64,000 nucleotides of DNA from Cronobacter condimenti 1330. GTDB taxonomy: Bacteria > Pseudomonadota > Gammaproteobacteria > Enterobacterales > Enterobacteriaceae. A model generated the notes under the pieces. The model searched no databases and was not told the origin of the DNA. It worked only from the letters and a program-made list of their open reading frames with translations. A program made the position numbers and the translations under genes. The DNA is taken from contig NZ_CP012264.1 in assembly GCF_001277255.1 (NCBI RefSeq), positions 806,001 to 870,000 of the forward strand, written 5' to 3'. The first letter of the stretch is position 1. Each line of letters begins with the position of its first letter. Positions 1 through 8,957 of the stretch are shown piece by piece.

Positions 1-1020
1 GATGCCCAGGCCCTGCGTAAAACGGCAGTTGGCCAGACTATCCAGATTGGTAGCGGCATCACAAAAGGTTTGGGTGCTGGCGCAAACCCGGAAGTGGGTC
101 GTAACGCGGCAGAAGAAGACCGTGAAGCGTTGCGTGCTGCATTAGATGGCGCAGACATGGTGTTTATCGCAGCCGGTATGGGTGGCGGTACTGGTACCGG
201 TGCGGCACCGGTAGTGGCTGAAGTGGCGAAAGACCTCGGCATTCTGACCGTGGCTGTTGTGACTAAGCCTTTTAATTTTGAAGGCAAGAAGCGTATGGCT
301 TTTGCCGAACAGGGTATTGCCGAACTCTCCCGTCATGTCGATTCCCTGATTACCATCCCTAACGACAAGTTGCTGAAAGTACTGGGTCGTGGGATTTCCC
401 TGCTGGACGCGTTTGGCGCGGCTAATGATGTGCTGAAAGGTGCAGTGCAGGGTATCGCCGAGCTGATTACTCGTCCGGGCCTGATGAACGTCGACTTTGC
501 GGACGTGCGTACCGTGATGTCTGAAATGGGCTACGCCATGATGGGTTCCGGCGTTGCAAGCGGCGAAGACCGTGCGGAAGAAGCGGCCGAAATGGCTATT
601 TCCAGCCCGCTGCTTGAAGATATCGATCTGTCCGGCGCACGTGGCGTTCTGGTCAACATTACCGCTGGCTTCGATCTGCGTCTGGATGAATTCGAAACTG
701 TGGGTAACACCATTCGTGCTTTTGCATCGGATAATGCGACCGTGGTAATCGGTACGTCTCTCGACCCGGATATGAACGACGAACTGCGAGTGACCGTTGT
801 TGCGACCGGTATCGGCATGGATAAACGTCCGGAAATTACGCTGGTGACCAATAAACAAGCGCAGCAGCCAGCAATGGATCGTTACCAGCAGCACGGCATG
901 GCGCCGCTGACGCAAGAGCAGAAACCTGCTTCTAAAGTGGTGAATGACCCGACGCCGCAGACCGCGAAAGAGCCAGATTATCTGGATATTCCGGCGTTTC
1001 TGCGCAAGCAGGCTGATTAA
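1..1020 (+). CDS. ftsZ: Cell division protein FtsZ (5' end outside window)
   Basis: This is the C-terminal part of the tubulin-like GTPase that forms the division ring at mid-cell. The reading frame is open from base 1 (D-A-Q-A-L-R), so the N-terminus lies upstream of the window. The tubulin signature GGGTGTG with the following AAPVVAE is visible near base 180. It is followed by the conserved core (NFEGKKR, LITIPNDKLL) and a variable linker. The C-terminal conserved tail ends in DYLDIPAFLRKQAD, the peptide that binds FtsA and ZipA. The next gene is lpxC, the usual order at the end of the mra/fts cluster. Identification is secure; the gene is incomplete only because of the window edge. Confidence 0.98.
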   Translation, partial: DAQALRKTAVGQTIQIGSGITKGLGAGANPEVGRNAAEEDREALRAALDGADMVFIAAGMGGGTGTGAAPVVAEVAKDLGILTVAVVTKPFNFEGKKRMAFAEQGIAELSRHVDSLITIPNDKLLKVLGRGISLLDAFGAANDVLKGAVQGIAELITRPGLMNVDFADVRTVMSEMGYAMMGSGVASGEDRAEEAAEMAISSPLLEDIDLSGARGVLVNITAGFDLRLDEFETVGNTIRAFASDNATVVIGTSLDPDMNDELRVTVVATGIGMDKRPEITLVTNKQAQQPAMDRYQQHGMAPLTQEQKPASKVVNDPTPQTAKEPDYLDIPAFLRKQAD

Positions 1021-1034
1021 GAATAAGCCGGAAG

Positions 1035-1063
1035 TTGGGCATATTCGCTCTTTGTGCTAAAAT
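1035..1063 (+). promoter_or_regulatory. Candidate lpxC promoter
   Basis: TTGGGC (1035-1040) and TAAAAT (1058-1063) are separated by exactly 17 bases, and the -10 is preceded by TGC, giving an extended -10. It lies in the 101-base ftsZ-lpxC gap, about 60 bases before the lpxC start. The -35 is weak, so the extended -10 carries most of the support. A promoter between ftsZ and lpxC is expected from the E. coli arrangement. Confidence 0.55.
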
Positions 1064-1121
1064 GCCCCACCGGTTGTGATGTACACTATCGGTAAGGTGA
1101 ATAATTTGGCGAGATTATACG

Positions 1122-2039
1122 ATGATCAAACAAAGGACTCTTAAACGTATCGTTCAGGCGACTGGCGTCGGTTTGCATACCGGCAAAAAAGTCACCCTGA
1201 CGCTGCGCCCTGCGCCGGCAAATACCGGGGTCATCTATCGTCGCACCGACTTGAATCCTCCGGTAGATTTCCCGGCCGATGCCAAATCTGTGCGTGATAC
1301 CATGCTCTGTACTTGCCTGGTAAATGAGCATGATGTGCGGATTTCTACTGTCGAGCACTTGAATGCCGCGCTGGCAGGTCTCGGGATCGATAACATTGTC
1401 GTCGAAGTAGACGCGCCTGAAATTCCAATTATGGATGGCAGCGCTGCGCCGTTTGTCTATCTGCTATTAGACGCAGGTATTGATGAATTGAACGTTGCGA
1501 AAAAATTCGTACGTATCAAAGATACGGTGCGTGTTGAAGACGGTGATAAGTGGGCGGAATTCAAACCCTATAACGGTTTTTCGCTGGACTTCACCATCGA
1601 TTTCAACCATCCGGCGATTGATGCAAGCAATCAGCGCTACTGCATGAATTTTTCTGCAGACGCGTTTATGCGACAGATTAGCCGCGCCCGTACTTTTGGC
1701 TTCATGCGCGATATCGAATATCTGCAGTCCCGTGGTTTGTGCCTGGGCGGTAGCTTCGATTGTGCCATCGTTGTTGACGATTATCGCGTACTGAACGAAG
1801 ACGGTCTGCGTTTTGAAGACGAATTTGTTCGTCACAAAATGCTGGATGCGATTGGTGACCTGTTTATGTGTGGCCATAACATTATCGGCGCGTTTACCGC
1901 CTATAAATCAGGCCATGCGCTGAACAACAAACTGCTTCAGGCGGTTCTGGCAAAACAGGAAGCCTGGGAATACGTCACCTATGAAGACGAGGCTGAATTG
2001 CCTCTGGCTTTTAAAGCGCCTTCGCTGGTGCTGGCGTAA
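1122..2039 (+). CDS. lpxC: UDP-3-O-acyl-N-acetylglucosamine deacetylase LpxC
   Basis: This zinc-dependent deacetylase catalyses the first committed step of lipid A synthesis in the cytosol. The 305-residue product has the usual LpxC length. His79 in STVEHLNAAL and the later HKMLDAIGDL segment supply the zinc ligands (His238 and Asp242 in E. coli numbering). The C-terminal region FKAPSLVLA resembles the tail through which FtsH degrades LpxC in E. coli. It follows ftsZ and is closed by a terminator-like hairpin at about 2059-2110. Control is probably mostly at the protein level by FtsH/LapB, which is family knowledge and not visible in the DNA. Confidence 0.97.
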   Translation: MIKQRTLKRIVQATGVGLHTGKKVTLTLRPAPANTGVIYRRTDLNPPVDFPADAKSVRDTMLCTCLVNEHDVRISTVEHLNAALAGLGIDNIVVEVDAPEIPIMDGSAAPFVYLLLDAGIDELNVAKKFVRIKDTVRVEDGDKWAEFKPYNGFSLDFTIDFNHPAIDASNQRYCMNFSADAFMRQISRARTFGFMRDIEYLQSRGLCLGGSFDCAIVVDDYRVLNEDGLRFEDEFVRHKMLDAIGDLFMCGHNIIGAFTAYKSGHALNNKLLQAVLAKQEAWEYVTYEDEAELPLAFKAPSLVLA

Positions 2040-2058
2040 CCGCATAGTCTGACTAAAG

Positions 2059-2110
2059 ACGACTGGTAGACCAGGTACTCTCTCCGGCCTGTGTTCACCA
2101 GTCGTTTTTT
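2059..2110 (+). terminator. Rho-independent terminator after lpxC
   Basis: ACGACTGGT (2059-2067) pairs perfectly with ACCAGTCGT (2097-2105), and T residues run from 2105 to 2110. The 29-base loop contains a second possible pairing (CAGG/CCTG), so the structure is probably an extended stem. It lies 20 bases after the lpxC stop and separates lpxC from secM-secA. Confidence 0.7.
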
Positions 2111-2315
2111 ATTGCTCTTTTAATACCATCTTTCTCTCCGCCTTCTGCCTTGCTTTTCTGTCCTTCCTATAATGACTAACTGCTGGTTTCTTGTGCGGAT
2201 TGCGTAAGGTATCGCAGCGATACTGCTGTTGCCCGCAGGGAATGATGGTAATATTTATGCCCTTATTCATAACAACATAACGCGGGCTCAGAGCAGCGTT
2301 ATCCGGTGGGTTAAA

Positions 2316-2819
2316 GTGCCTGGTATTTTCACGCGTTGGCGACAGTTTGGAAGACGCTATTTCTGGCCGCATCTCCTGTTGGGGATGGTCGCGGCTAGTC
2401 TCGGCCTGCCTGCGCTTAATAACAACGCTGAACCCGCCGCGCCTGCAGAAGCCAGTAGCACTCATACCGGTACGCTACGTAGTTTTGATTCCCTCGCATT
2501 GCTCGGGGAAACGTCACGCCGCTCCGCAGCTTTTGGTGTGGATTACTGGCAACAACACGCGATTCGCACCGTTATTCGTCATCTCTCTTTCGCTATGGCA
2601 CCGCAAACGCTGCCGATGGCGATGGAAGAAAGCTTTCCGTTAAAAGCACAACATCTCGCGCTGCTGGATACATTAAGCGCGCTGCTAACGCAGGATAGAC
2701 AACCTGCCGCCCCGCAAGAATTGCCTGCGCCGCGTCTGCATCCGCATCTCTCCTTTACCATTCCTGTCTGGATTAGCCAGGTGCAAGGTATCCGCGCCGG
2801 TCCTCGTCTCCTCGCCTGA
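2316..2819 (+). CDS. secM: Secretion monitor SecM (translation-arrest regulator of secA)
   Basis: SecM is a periplasm-targeted regulatory protein whose nascent chain stalls the ribosome and so exposes the secA ribosome-binding site when secretion is poor. I chose the GTG at 2316, preceded by GGTGGG, because it gives 167 residues beginning PGIFTRWRQFGRRYFWPHLL, matching the E. coli N-terminus (170 residues). A longer frame opens at 2229 but its extra residues are not SecM-like. A hydrophobic signal segment (LLLGMVAASLGLPAL) follows the basic start. The arrest motif F-x4-W-I-x4-GIRAGP is intact near the C-terminus, with the critical proline at about residue 163. secA begins 59 bases after the stop. 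Confidence 0.93.
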   Translation: MPGIFTRWRQFGRRYFWPHLLLGMVAASLGLPALNNNAEPAAPAEASSTHTGTLRSFDSLALLGETSRRSAAFGVDYWQQHAIRTVIRHLSFAMAPQTLPMAMEESFPLKAQHLALLDTLSALLTQDRQPAAPQELPAPRLHPHLSFTIPVWISQVQGIRAGPRLLA

Positions 2820-2878
2820 ATAGTATCGTTTTTTTATTTAATTATTTTTTGCCTGTGCGAGGCTTCAGAGAATTTATT

Positions 2879-5584
2879 ATGTTGATCAAAATGTTAACCA
2901 AAGTATTTGGGAGCCGTAACGACCGTACCTTACGTCGTATGCGTAAGGCTGTTACGCTTATCAATAGCATGGAACCGGCGCTGGAAAAGCTTTCGGATGA
3001 AGAGCTGAAAGGGAAAACCGTAGAATTTCGCGCCCGTCTTGAAAAAGGCGAGACGCTGGAAAACCTGCTGCCGGAAGCGTTCGCTGTAGTTCGTGAGGCG
3101 AGTAAACGCGTGTTTGGCATGCGTCACTTTGACGTTCAGCTCTTAGGCGGTATGGTCCTGAACGATCGCTGCATCGCTGAAATGCGTACCGGTGAAGGTA
3201 AAACCCTGACGGCAACGCTGCCGGCCTACCTGAATGCGCTGACCGGTAAAGGTGTCCATGTGGTCACCGTCAACGACTACCTGGCGCAGCGTGATGCCGA
3301 AAATAACCGTCCGCTGTTTGAATTCTTAGGCATGAGTGTTGCGGTGAACATGTCCGGCATGCTGGCAGTAGCCAAGCGTGAAGCGTATGCTGCGGATATC
3401 ACCTACGGCACCAACAACGAATATGGTTTCGACTACCTGCGCGACAACATGGCGTTTAGCCCGGAAGAGCGCGTACAGCGTAAGCTTCATTATGCGCTGG
3501 TGGATGAGGTCGACTCCATTCTCATTGACGAAGCCCGTACGCCGCTTATCATCTCAGGCCCTGCTGAAGACAGCTCCGAGATGTATAAAAAAGTTAACAA
3601 AATCATCCCGCATCTGGTGCGTCAGGAGAAAGAAGACTCTGACACGTTCCAGGGGGAAGGTCATTTCTCAGTAGACGAAAAAGCGCGCCAGGTGAACCTG
3701 ACTGAGCGCGGCCTGGTGCTGATTGAGGAACTGTTGGTTAAAGAAGGCATTATGGACGAAGGTGAGTCGCTGTATTCGCCGGGCAACATCATGCTGATGC
3801 ATCACGTCACCGCCGCACTGCGTGCACATGCCCTGTTCACCCGCGACGTTGACTACATCGTTAAAGATGGCGAAGTCATTATTGTCGATGAGCATACCGG
3901 TCGTACAATGCAGGGCCGCCGCTGGTCTGATGGTCTTCACCAGGCGGTGGAAGCCAAAGAGGGCGTAGAGATCCAGAACGAGAACCAGACGCTGGCATCC
4001 ATCACCTTCCAAAACTATTTCCGCCTTTATGAAAAGCTGGCCGGCATGACCGGTACTGCCGACACCGAAGCGTTTGAATTTAGCTCTATTTATAAACTTG
4101 ATACCGTTGTAGTACCTACCAACCGTCCGATGGTGCGTAAGGATCTCCCGGATCTGGTCTATATGACCGAAGCTGAGAAGATCGACGCGATCATTGAAGA
4201 TATCAAAGAACGTACAGCGAAAGGCCAGCCGGTGCTGGTTGGGACTATCTCCATCGAAAAATCGGAAGTCATTTCCGAAGCGCTGACCAAAGCGGGCATT
4301 CAGCACAACGTACTGAACGCCAAATTCCACGCGCGTGAAGCGGATATTGTCGCGCAGGCCGGTTATCCGGGTGCAGTAACCATCGCGACCAACATGGCGG
4401 GTCGTGGTACCGATATTATGCTGGGTGGTAGCTGGCAGGCAGAAGTCGCTGAGCTGGACGCGCCGAGTGATGAACAAATCGCGCAGATTAAGGCTGACTG
4501 GCAGAAGCGCCATGATGCAGTACTACAATCTGGCGGTCTGCATATTATCGGTACCGAGCGTCATGAGTCGCGTCGTATCGATAACCAGTTGCGTGGTCGT
4601 TCCGGTCGTCAGGGCGATCCGGGTTCTTCCCGTTTCTACCTTTCTATGGAAGATGCGCTTATGCGTATTTTCGCCTCAGATCGCGTCGCCAACATGATGC
4701 GTAAGCTGGGCATGAAACCGGGCGAAGCGATTGAGCACCCTTGGGTAACTAAAGCGATTGCTAACGCGCAACGTAAAGTGGAAAGCCGCAACTTCGATAT
4801 CCGTAAACAGCTGCTTGAATATGACGATGTCGCCAACGATCAGCGTCGCGCCATCTATACCCAGCGCAACGAACTGCTGGATGTGGCTGACATCAGCGAA
4901 ACCATTAACAGCATTCGCGAAGACGTTTTCAAAGCGACCATTGACGCGCATATTCCGCCGCAGTCTCTGGAAGAAATGTGGGATATTCCGGGTCTGGAAG
5001 AACGTCTGAAGAACGATTTTGACCTTGAACTGCCGATTGCAGAATGGCTGGATAAAGAGCCGGAACTACATGAAGAAACGCTGCGCGAGCGTATCCTTGA
5101 GAGTGCGAAGGAAGTATACCTGCGCAAAGAAGAGGTTGTGGGCGCTGAGATGATGCGTCACTTCGAAAAAGGCGTGATGCTGCAAACGCTCGATTCGCTC
5201 TGGAAAGAGCATCTGGCGGCGATGGATTATCTGCGTCAGGGTATCCACCTGCGTGGTTACGCGCAAAAAGATCCGAAGCAGGAATATAAGCGCGAGTCGT
5301 TTGCTATGTTCGCGGCCATGCTGGAATCCCTGAAATATGAAGTGATCAGTACCATCAGCAAAGTCCAGGTGCGTATGCCGGAAGAGGTTGAAGCAATGGA
5401 GCAGCAGCGTCGTGAAGAGGCGGAACGCCTGGCGCAGATGCAACAGCTCAGTCATCAGGATGACGAAACGGCAGCCGCAGCCGCGCTTGCTGAGCAGACC
5501 GGCGAACGCAAAGTGGGGCGCAACGATCCATGCCCATGCGGCTCCGGTAAAAAGTATAAGCAGTGCCACGGTCGCTTAAGCTAA
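2879..5584 (+). CDS. secA: Preprotein translocase ATPase SecA
   Basis: SecA is the motor that drives unfolded preproteins through SecYEG. The ATG at 2879 gives 901 residues beginning MLIKMLTKVFGSRNDRTLRR, the same length as E. coli SecA. The frame is open upstream to 2849 but that extension is not conserved. Visible features are the Walker A segment MRTGEGKTLTA, the DEVDSILIDEARTPL Walker B region, the second nucleotide-binding fold (NMAGRGTDI, GRSGRQGDPG), and the C-terminal zinc-binding CPCGSGKKYKQCHG that binds SecB. Its translation is expected to be coupled to SecM stalling just upstream. A strong hairpin terminator follows at 5603. Confidence 0.98.
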   Translation: MLIKMLTKVFGSRNDRTLRRMRKAVTLINSMEPALEKLSDEELKGKTVEFRARLEKGETLENLLPEAFAVVREASKRVFGMRHFDVQLLGGMVLNDRCIAEMRTGEGKTLTATLPAYLNALTGKGVHVVTVNDYLAQRDAENNRPLFEFLGMSVAVNMSGMLAVAKREAYAADITYGTNNEYGFDYLRDNMAFSPEERVQRKLHYALVDEVDSILIDEARTPLIISGPAEDSSEMYKKVNKIIPHLVRQEKEDSDTFQGEGHFSVDEKARQVNLTERGLVLIEELLVKEGIMDEGESLYSPGNIMLMHHVTAALRAHALFTRDVDYIVKDGEVIIVDEHTGRTMQGRRWSDGLHQAVEAKEGVEIQNENQTLASITFQNYFRLYEKLAGMTGTADTEAFEFSSIYKLDTVVVPTNRPMVRKDLPDLVYMTEAEKIDAIIEDIKERTAKGQPVLVGTISIEKSEVISEALTKAGIQHNVLNAKFHAREADIVAQAGYPGAVTIATNMAGRGTDIMLGGSWQAEVAELDAPSDEQIAQIKADWQKRHDAVLQSGGLHIIGTERHESRRIDNQLRGRSGRQGDPGSSRFYLSMEDALMRIFASDRVANMMRKLGMKPGEAIEHPWVTKAIANAQRKVESRNFDIRKQLLEYDDVANDQRRAIYTQRNELLDVADISETINSIREDVFKATIDAHIPPQSLEEMWDIPGLEERLKNDFDLELPIAEWLDKEPELHEETLRERILESAKEVYLRKEEVVGAEMMRHFEKGVMLQTLDSLWKEHLAAMDYLRQGIHLRGYAQKDPKQEYKRESFAMFAAMLESLKYEVISTISKVQVRMPEEVEAMEQQRREEAERLAQMQQLSHQDDETAAAAALAEQTGERKVGRNDPCPCGSGKKYKQCHGRLS

Positions 5585-5602
5585 CTGGTTTTTAAGACCC
5601 AC

Positions 5603-5630
5603 AAAAGGCGCAGATATCTGCGCCTTTTTT
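5603..5630 (+). terminator. Rho-independent terminator between secA and mutT
   Basis: The 26-base perfect palindrome at 5603-5628 (core GGCGCAGATATCTGCGCC, flanked by A and T tracts) is followed by further T residues to 5630. It lies 18 bases after the secA stop and its T run ends 15 bases before the mutT start, so mutT may depend on read-through or on its own start site. Confidence 0.8.
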
Positions 5631-5644
5631 ACAGGAAGAAGACA

Positions 5645-6037
5645 ATGAAAAAATTGCAAATCGCAGTCGGCATTGTGCGTAATGCGCAGGGCGAAATTTT
5701 CATTACGCAGCGCGCCGCCGATGCGCATATGGCGAATAAATGGGAGTTTCCTGGCGGTAAAATCGAAGCAGGCGAAACGCCGGAGGCCGCGTTATGTCGT
5801 GAGTTGCAGGAAGAGACAGGGGTTACCGTTACTTCTGCCACATTGTTTGAAACCCTGGAATATGCGTTTCCGGATCGTCATATCAGTCTGTGGTTTTTCC
5901 TGGTAGAAGACTGGCAAGGGGAACCGTGGGGGAAAGAAGGGCAACCGGGGCGCTGGGTTCATCAGCAGGCTCTGGAGGCGGACGCCTTTCCGCCTGCCAA
6001 TGAGCCTGTGATTGCGAAACTTCGTGCGCAGTCTTAA
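5645..6037 (+). CDS. mutT: 8-oxo-dGTP diphosphatase MutT
   Basis: MutT hydrolyses 8-oxo-dGTP to the monophosphate and so prevents A:T to C:G transversions. The 130-residue product (129 in E. coli) carries a complete Nudix box, G-x5-E-x7-R-E-x2-E-E-x-G, from Gly38 to about Val60, within GGKIEAGETPEAALCRELQE. The GAAGAAG sequence before the ATG can act as a ribosome-binding site. The gene is convergent with yacG, and the two stop codons share the palindrome TTAA at 6034-6037, with no terminator between them. Confidence 0.97.
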   Translation: MKKLQIAVGIVRNAQGEIFITQRAADAHMANKWEFPGGKIEAGETPEAALCRELQEETGVTVTSATLFETLEYAFPDRHISLWFFLVEDWQGEPWGKEGQPGRWVHQQALEADAFPPANEPVIAKLRAQS

Positions 6038-6234
6038 AGCTGATTATCGTCCTCGCTCCAGCCATCTGTGTCGGAGCGATCGCCGCTGCTGGGAATACGT
6101 TTTTCCTCAGCGGCCCATTCACCCAGATCGATAAGCTGACAGCGTTTCGAACAGAACGGACGATACGGGCTCTGTTCGCCCCAGATAATTTCTCTGCCAC
6201 ATGTCGGGCAGTTAACGGTAGTTGCGTCTGACAT
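6034..6234 (-). CDS. yacG: DNA gyrase inhibitor YacG (zinc-binding)
   Basis: This 66-residue protein resembles E. coli YacG (65 residues), which binds a zinc ion and inhibits gyrase by contacting GyrB. The four zinc cysteines are visible as CPTCGREI and CSKRC in the N-terminal half, followed by the LIDLGEWAAEEKRIP segment and an acidic tail. It is the last gene of the reverse-strand coaE-zapD-yacG unit, 9 bases after zapD. Its stop overlaps the end of mutT on the opposite strand. Confidence 0.94.
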   Translation of the reverse strand: MSDATTVNCPTCGREIIWGEQSPYRPFCSKRCQLIDLGEWAAEEKRIPSSGDRSDTDGWSEDDNQL

Positions 6235-6243
6235 TCATATTCC

Positions 6244-6987
6244 TTAACAGCAGGCCAGTTCAAAATCGAACCGTTCCGGTACGCGGCCATGCTCGCTGTC
6301 GAGCGGCATGAAGCGGATCGCGAAGCGGCTTTTATGGCCGGAAATCTGTGGGTAAAGCGCTTCTTCCTGCGGAAGTTGCAGGCGCAGAAGATCGGCATCG
6401 TCGCCGTTATCCTGATAAAATCCGTTCAGGCTGGTTTGCTTACGAAACGGCGCTGACTGGCGGATTAAATCCAGAATCATATCCAGCGTATGCGTGAGGG
6501 GTTGCAGCGTGGCGAGCCAGCTGTTGACCTGGACGTCACGTTCTTCCTGCGGTGAGCCGAGCCAGACGTGCAACAGCGGTAAATCGAAGCTGCAACAACC
6601 ACCTGGAATACTCAGGCGCTGGCGCACAACGGCTATCAGGCGATCCTCACGAAGAGTTTGGCCCAGACGAGGTGCTGCCATCAATACGGCGCTGCGTGCT
6701 TTCAGTTGCTGGCGTAACGTCTCAATACGCTCAATATCTACGCCTGGCACTTCAGCCCAGTTTTGCAATTTACGCTGCTGACGTTCCAGTTCTTTCAGCA
6801 ATTCAGTGCGGGTATCGCCGCGTTCAAAAAGATCCAGCAGATCGCCCACGTTACGAAAGAAGTGCAGCGCTGTCGCATGATCGCTGACTGGCAGCAGTGC
6901 TTTCATTTGCTGGATGAGAAATTCGATACGCAGCCAGGTGCGCATTTTTTCATTCAGGGGATGTTCAAAAAGAACGTGAGTCTGCAT
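6244..6987 (-). CDS. zapD: Cell division protein ZapD
   Basis: ZapD cross-links FtsZ filaments and stabilises the Z ring in the cytosol. The product is 247 residues, the same as E. coli ZapD (formerly YacF), with the expected start QTHVLFEHPLNEKMRTWLRIE and a mostly helical N-terminal half. The start codon overlaps the coaE stop by one base (TAATG at 6989-6985), a sign of translational coupling. yacG follows after 9 bases. Confidence 0.96.
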   Translation of the reverse strand: MQTHVLFEHPLNEKMRTWLRIEFLIQQMKALLPVSDHATALHFFRNVGDLLDLFERGDTRTELLKELERQQRKLQNWAEVPGVDIERIETLRQQLKARSAVLMAAPRLGQTLREDRLIAVVRQRLSIPGGCCSFDLPLLHVWLGSPQEERDVQVNSWLATLQPLTHTLDMILDLIRQSAPFRKQTSLNGFYQDNGDDADLLRLQLPQEEALYPQISGHKSRFAIRFMPLDSEHGRVPERFDFELACC

Positions 6988-7607
6988 TACGTGTTTTCCT
7001 GTGGTACAGCTTGCGCTGCCAGTTGCAAATAGCGTTGATGCAGACGCGCCACATCGTCAGCTAAGGTTTCCGGCGAGCCGTTATTATCTATGACGTCATC
7101 AGCGATAGCTAATCGCGCTTCTCGGGTGACCTGCGCGCTGAGAATTTGCTCGGCATGCTGACGTGACACCCGATCGCGCGCCATGGTGCGCTGGATCTGG
7201 GTTTCTGGCGCGACATCCACGACCAGCACGCGGTTAGCTTTAGTCTGTAACTGATTTTCAAGCAGCAACGGGACGACCCACAGCGCATATGCTGAACCGG
7301 CACGCGCTAACTCAGCCTCTGTACGCTGATGAATGAGTGGATGCAAAAGCCCGTTCAACCAGGCTTTTTCCTGCGGGCTTGCAAAGATGATTTCACGTAG
7401 CGCGCGGCGATTTAATGTACCGTCGTGATGACAAATCGTCTGACCAAAGCGGGTAATAATAGCGTCTAAGCCGGGAGTGCCAGGTTCGACGACCTGACGC
7501 GCGATGATATCCGCATCCACCACAGTAACTCCGAGACGGGCAAAGGCGTCGGCAACGGTACTTTTGCCGCTTCCTATACCGCCGGTCAGTGCTACCGTAT
7601 AAACCAT
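6987..7607 (-). CDS. coaE: Dephospho-CoA kinase CoaE
   Basis: CoaE catalyses the last step of coenzyme A synthesis, phosphorylating the 3'-hydroxyl of dephospho-CoA. I placed the start at 7607 (MVYTVALTGGIGSGKSTV), which gives 206 residues as in E. coli. The frame is open 14 codons further upstream but that part is not conserved. The P-loop GGIGSGKST occupies about residues 8-16, and the conserved DADIIARQV segment follows at about residue 31. It is first in the coaE-zapD-yacG unit. PanB, PanC and PanD, which supply pantothenate for the same cofactor, lie at 42-45 kb. Confidence 0.96.
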   Translation of the reverse strand: MVYTVALTGGIGSGKSTVADAFARLGVTVVDADIIARQVVEPGTPGLDAIITRFGQTICHHDGTLNRRALREIIFASPQEKAWLNGLLHPLIHQRTEAELARAGSAYALWVVPLLLENQLQTKANRVLVVDVAPETQIQRTMARDRVSRQHAEQILSAQVTREARLAIADDVIDNNGSPETLADDVARLHQRYLQLAAQAVPQENT

Positions 7608-7871
7608 AAAGCTATCATCCCGAATCGTTAAAATAAGCGTAATCCACATGAAAAAGCATTAACTTCATGCAGTTGTCATGCGCGAGATGATGGCGTTTGC
7701 GGCCTCGTTTATCGTCCTCGCGCACAAGGTAAATTTATAGGATTGTAGCGTAAAAAAGAGCGATTTCGCAGTCTTGCGGCGCCATTATTAGTGCGTATGA
7801 TAACGTCACTGGAGTTGGCAGTTGCACCGCCGCACGCGTTACGCTCATCGCCATTAACCCAGGAATCGCAC

Positions 7872-8915
7872 ATGCGTATTGAAGAAGATCTGAAGTTAGG
7901 TTTCAAAGACGTTCTTATCCGCCCGAAACGTTCTACCCTCAAAAGTCGCTCTGATGTTGAACTTGAGCGTCAGTTCACCTTTAAGCACTCCCGCGTTCAA
8001 TGGTCTGGTGTTCCGATCATTGCGGCCAATATGGACACCGTTGGCACGTTCGGTATGGCGAAGGCGCTGGCGGCTTTCGATATCCTGACGGCTGTTCATA
8101 AGCACTACAGCGTGCAGGACTGGAATGCGTTTACACAGTCAGTGTCGCCCGACGTGCTGAAGCACATCATGGTATCGACCGGCACCTCTGACGCTGATTT
8201 TGAAAAAACGAAAGAAATTCTTGCCCTGTCATCATCGCTTCAGTTTATCTGCATCGACGTTGCCAACGGCTACTCAGAGCATTTCGTGAAATTTGTTGCC
8301 AAAGCTCGCGCCGCCTGGCCTGATAAAACCATTATTGCGGGTAACGTCGTGACCGGTGAAATGTGCGAAGAGCTGATCCTTGCAGGTGCTGATATCGTGA
8401 AAGTCGGCATTGGCCCGGGTTCAGTCTGTACAACACGAGTTAAGACCGGCGTTGGCTATCCGCAGTTGTCCGCTGTGATTGAATGTGCTGATGCGGCGCA
8501 TGGCCTTGGCGGACAAATAATCAGCGATGGCGGTTGCACGGTTCCGGGTGACGTAGCGAAAGCCTTTGGTGGCGGGGCAGATTTCGTCATGCTGGGCGGT
8601 ATGCTGGCAGGCCATGACGAAAGCGGCGGCACAGTGGTTGAGCAGAACGGTGAAAAATTTATGCTCTTCTACGGGATGAGTTCTGAATCAGCCATGAACC
8701 GCCATGTTGGCGGCGTCGCGCAGTACCGTGCCGCAGAAGGGAAAACTGTCAAGCTTAAGCTTCGCGGCCCGGTTGAAGACACTGCTCGCGACATTCTGGG
8801 CGGCCTGCGTTCCGCCTGTACATATGTCGGCGCCTCCCGTCTGAAGGAGCTCACCAAGCGCACCACGTTTATTCGTGTGCAGGAACAAGAAAACCGGGTT
8901 TTCAACAGTCTCTGA
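7872..8915 (+). CDS. guaC: GMP reductase GuaC
   Basis: GuaC reduces GMP to IMP with NADPH and release of ammonia, returning guanine nucleotides to the common purine precursor. The ATG at 7872, preceded by AGGA, gives 347 residues (MRIEEDLKLGFKDVLIRPKR), matching the E. coli length. The in-frame extension from 7791 is not conserved. The catalytic-cysteine loop KVGIGPGSVCTTRVKTGVGYPQ is present (shown in two parts: KVGIGPGSVCTT and RVKTGVGYPQ), along with the phosphate-binding segment ISDGGCTVPGDVAKAFGGG. It is monocistronic, with a hairpin at 8932 facing hofC. Confidence 0.97.
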   Translation: MRIEEDLKLGFKDVLIRPKRSTLKSRSDVELERQFTFKHSRVQWSGVPIIAANMDTVGTFGMAKALAAFDILTAVHKHYSVQDWNAFTQSVSPDVLKHIMVSTGTSDADFEKTKEILALSSSLQFICIDVANGYSEHFVKFVAKARAAWPDKTIIAGNVVTGEMCEELILAGADIVKVGIGPGSVCTTRVKTGVGYPQLSAVIECADAAHGLGGQIISDGGCTVPGDVAKAFGGGADFVMLGGMLAGHDESGGTVVEQNGEKFMLFYGMSSESAMNRHVGGVAQYRAAEGKTVKLKLRGPVEDTARDILGGLRSACTYVGASRLKELTKRTTFIRVQEQENRVFNSL

Positions 8916-8931
8916 TTCGGTTTTACATCAG

Positions 8932-8957
8932 GCTGGCGCAGCCATGGCGCCAGCTTT
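8932..8957 (+). terminator. Hairpin after guaC
   Basis: GCTGGCGC (8932-8939) pairs with GCGCCAGC (8947-8954) around a 7-base loop and is followed by TTTAATT. The T run is short, so it is a weak Rho-independent terminator. It lies between the convergent guaC and hofC ends. Confidence 0.55.

Noticed and set aside
2109..2465. Reverse-strand frame overlapping the lpxC-secM gap
   Set aside because: Overlaps the signal-peptide region of secM, with no conserved pattern or initiation signals.
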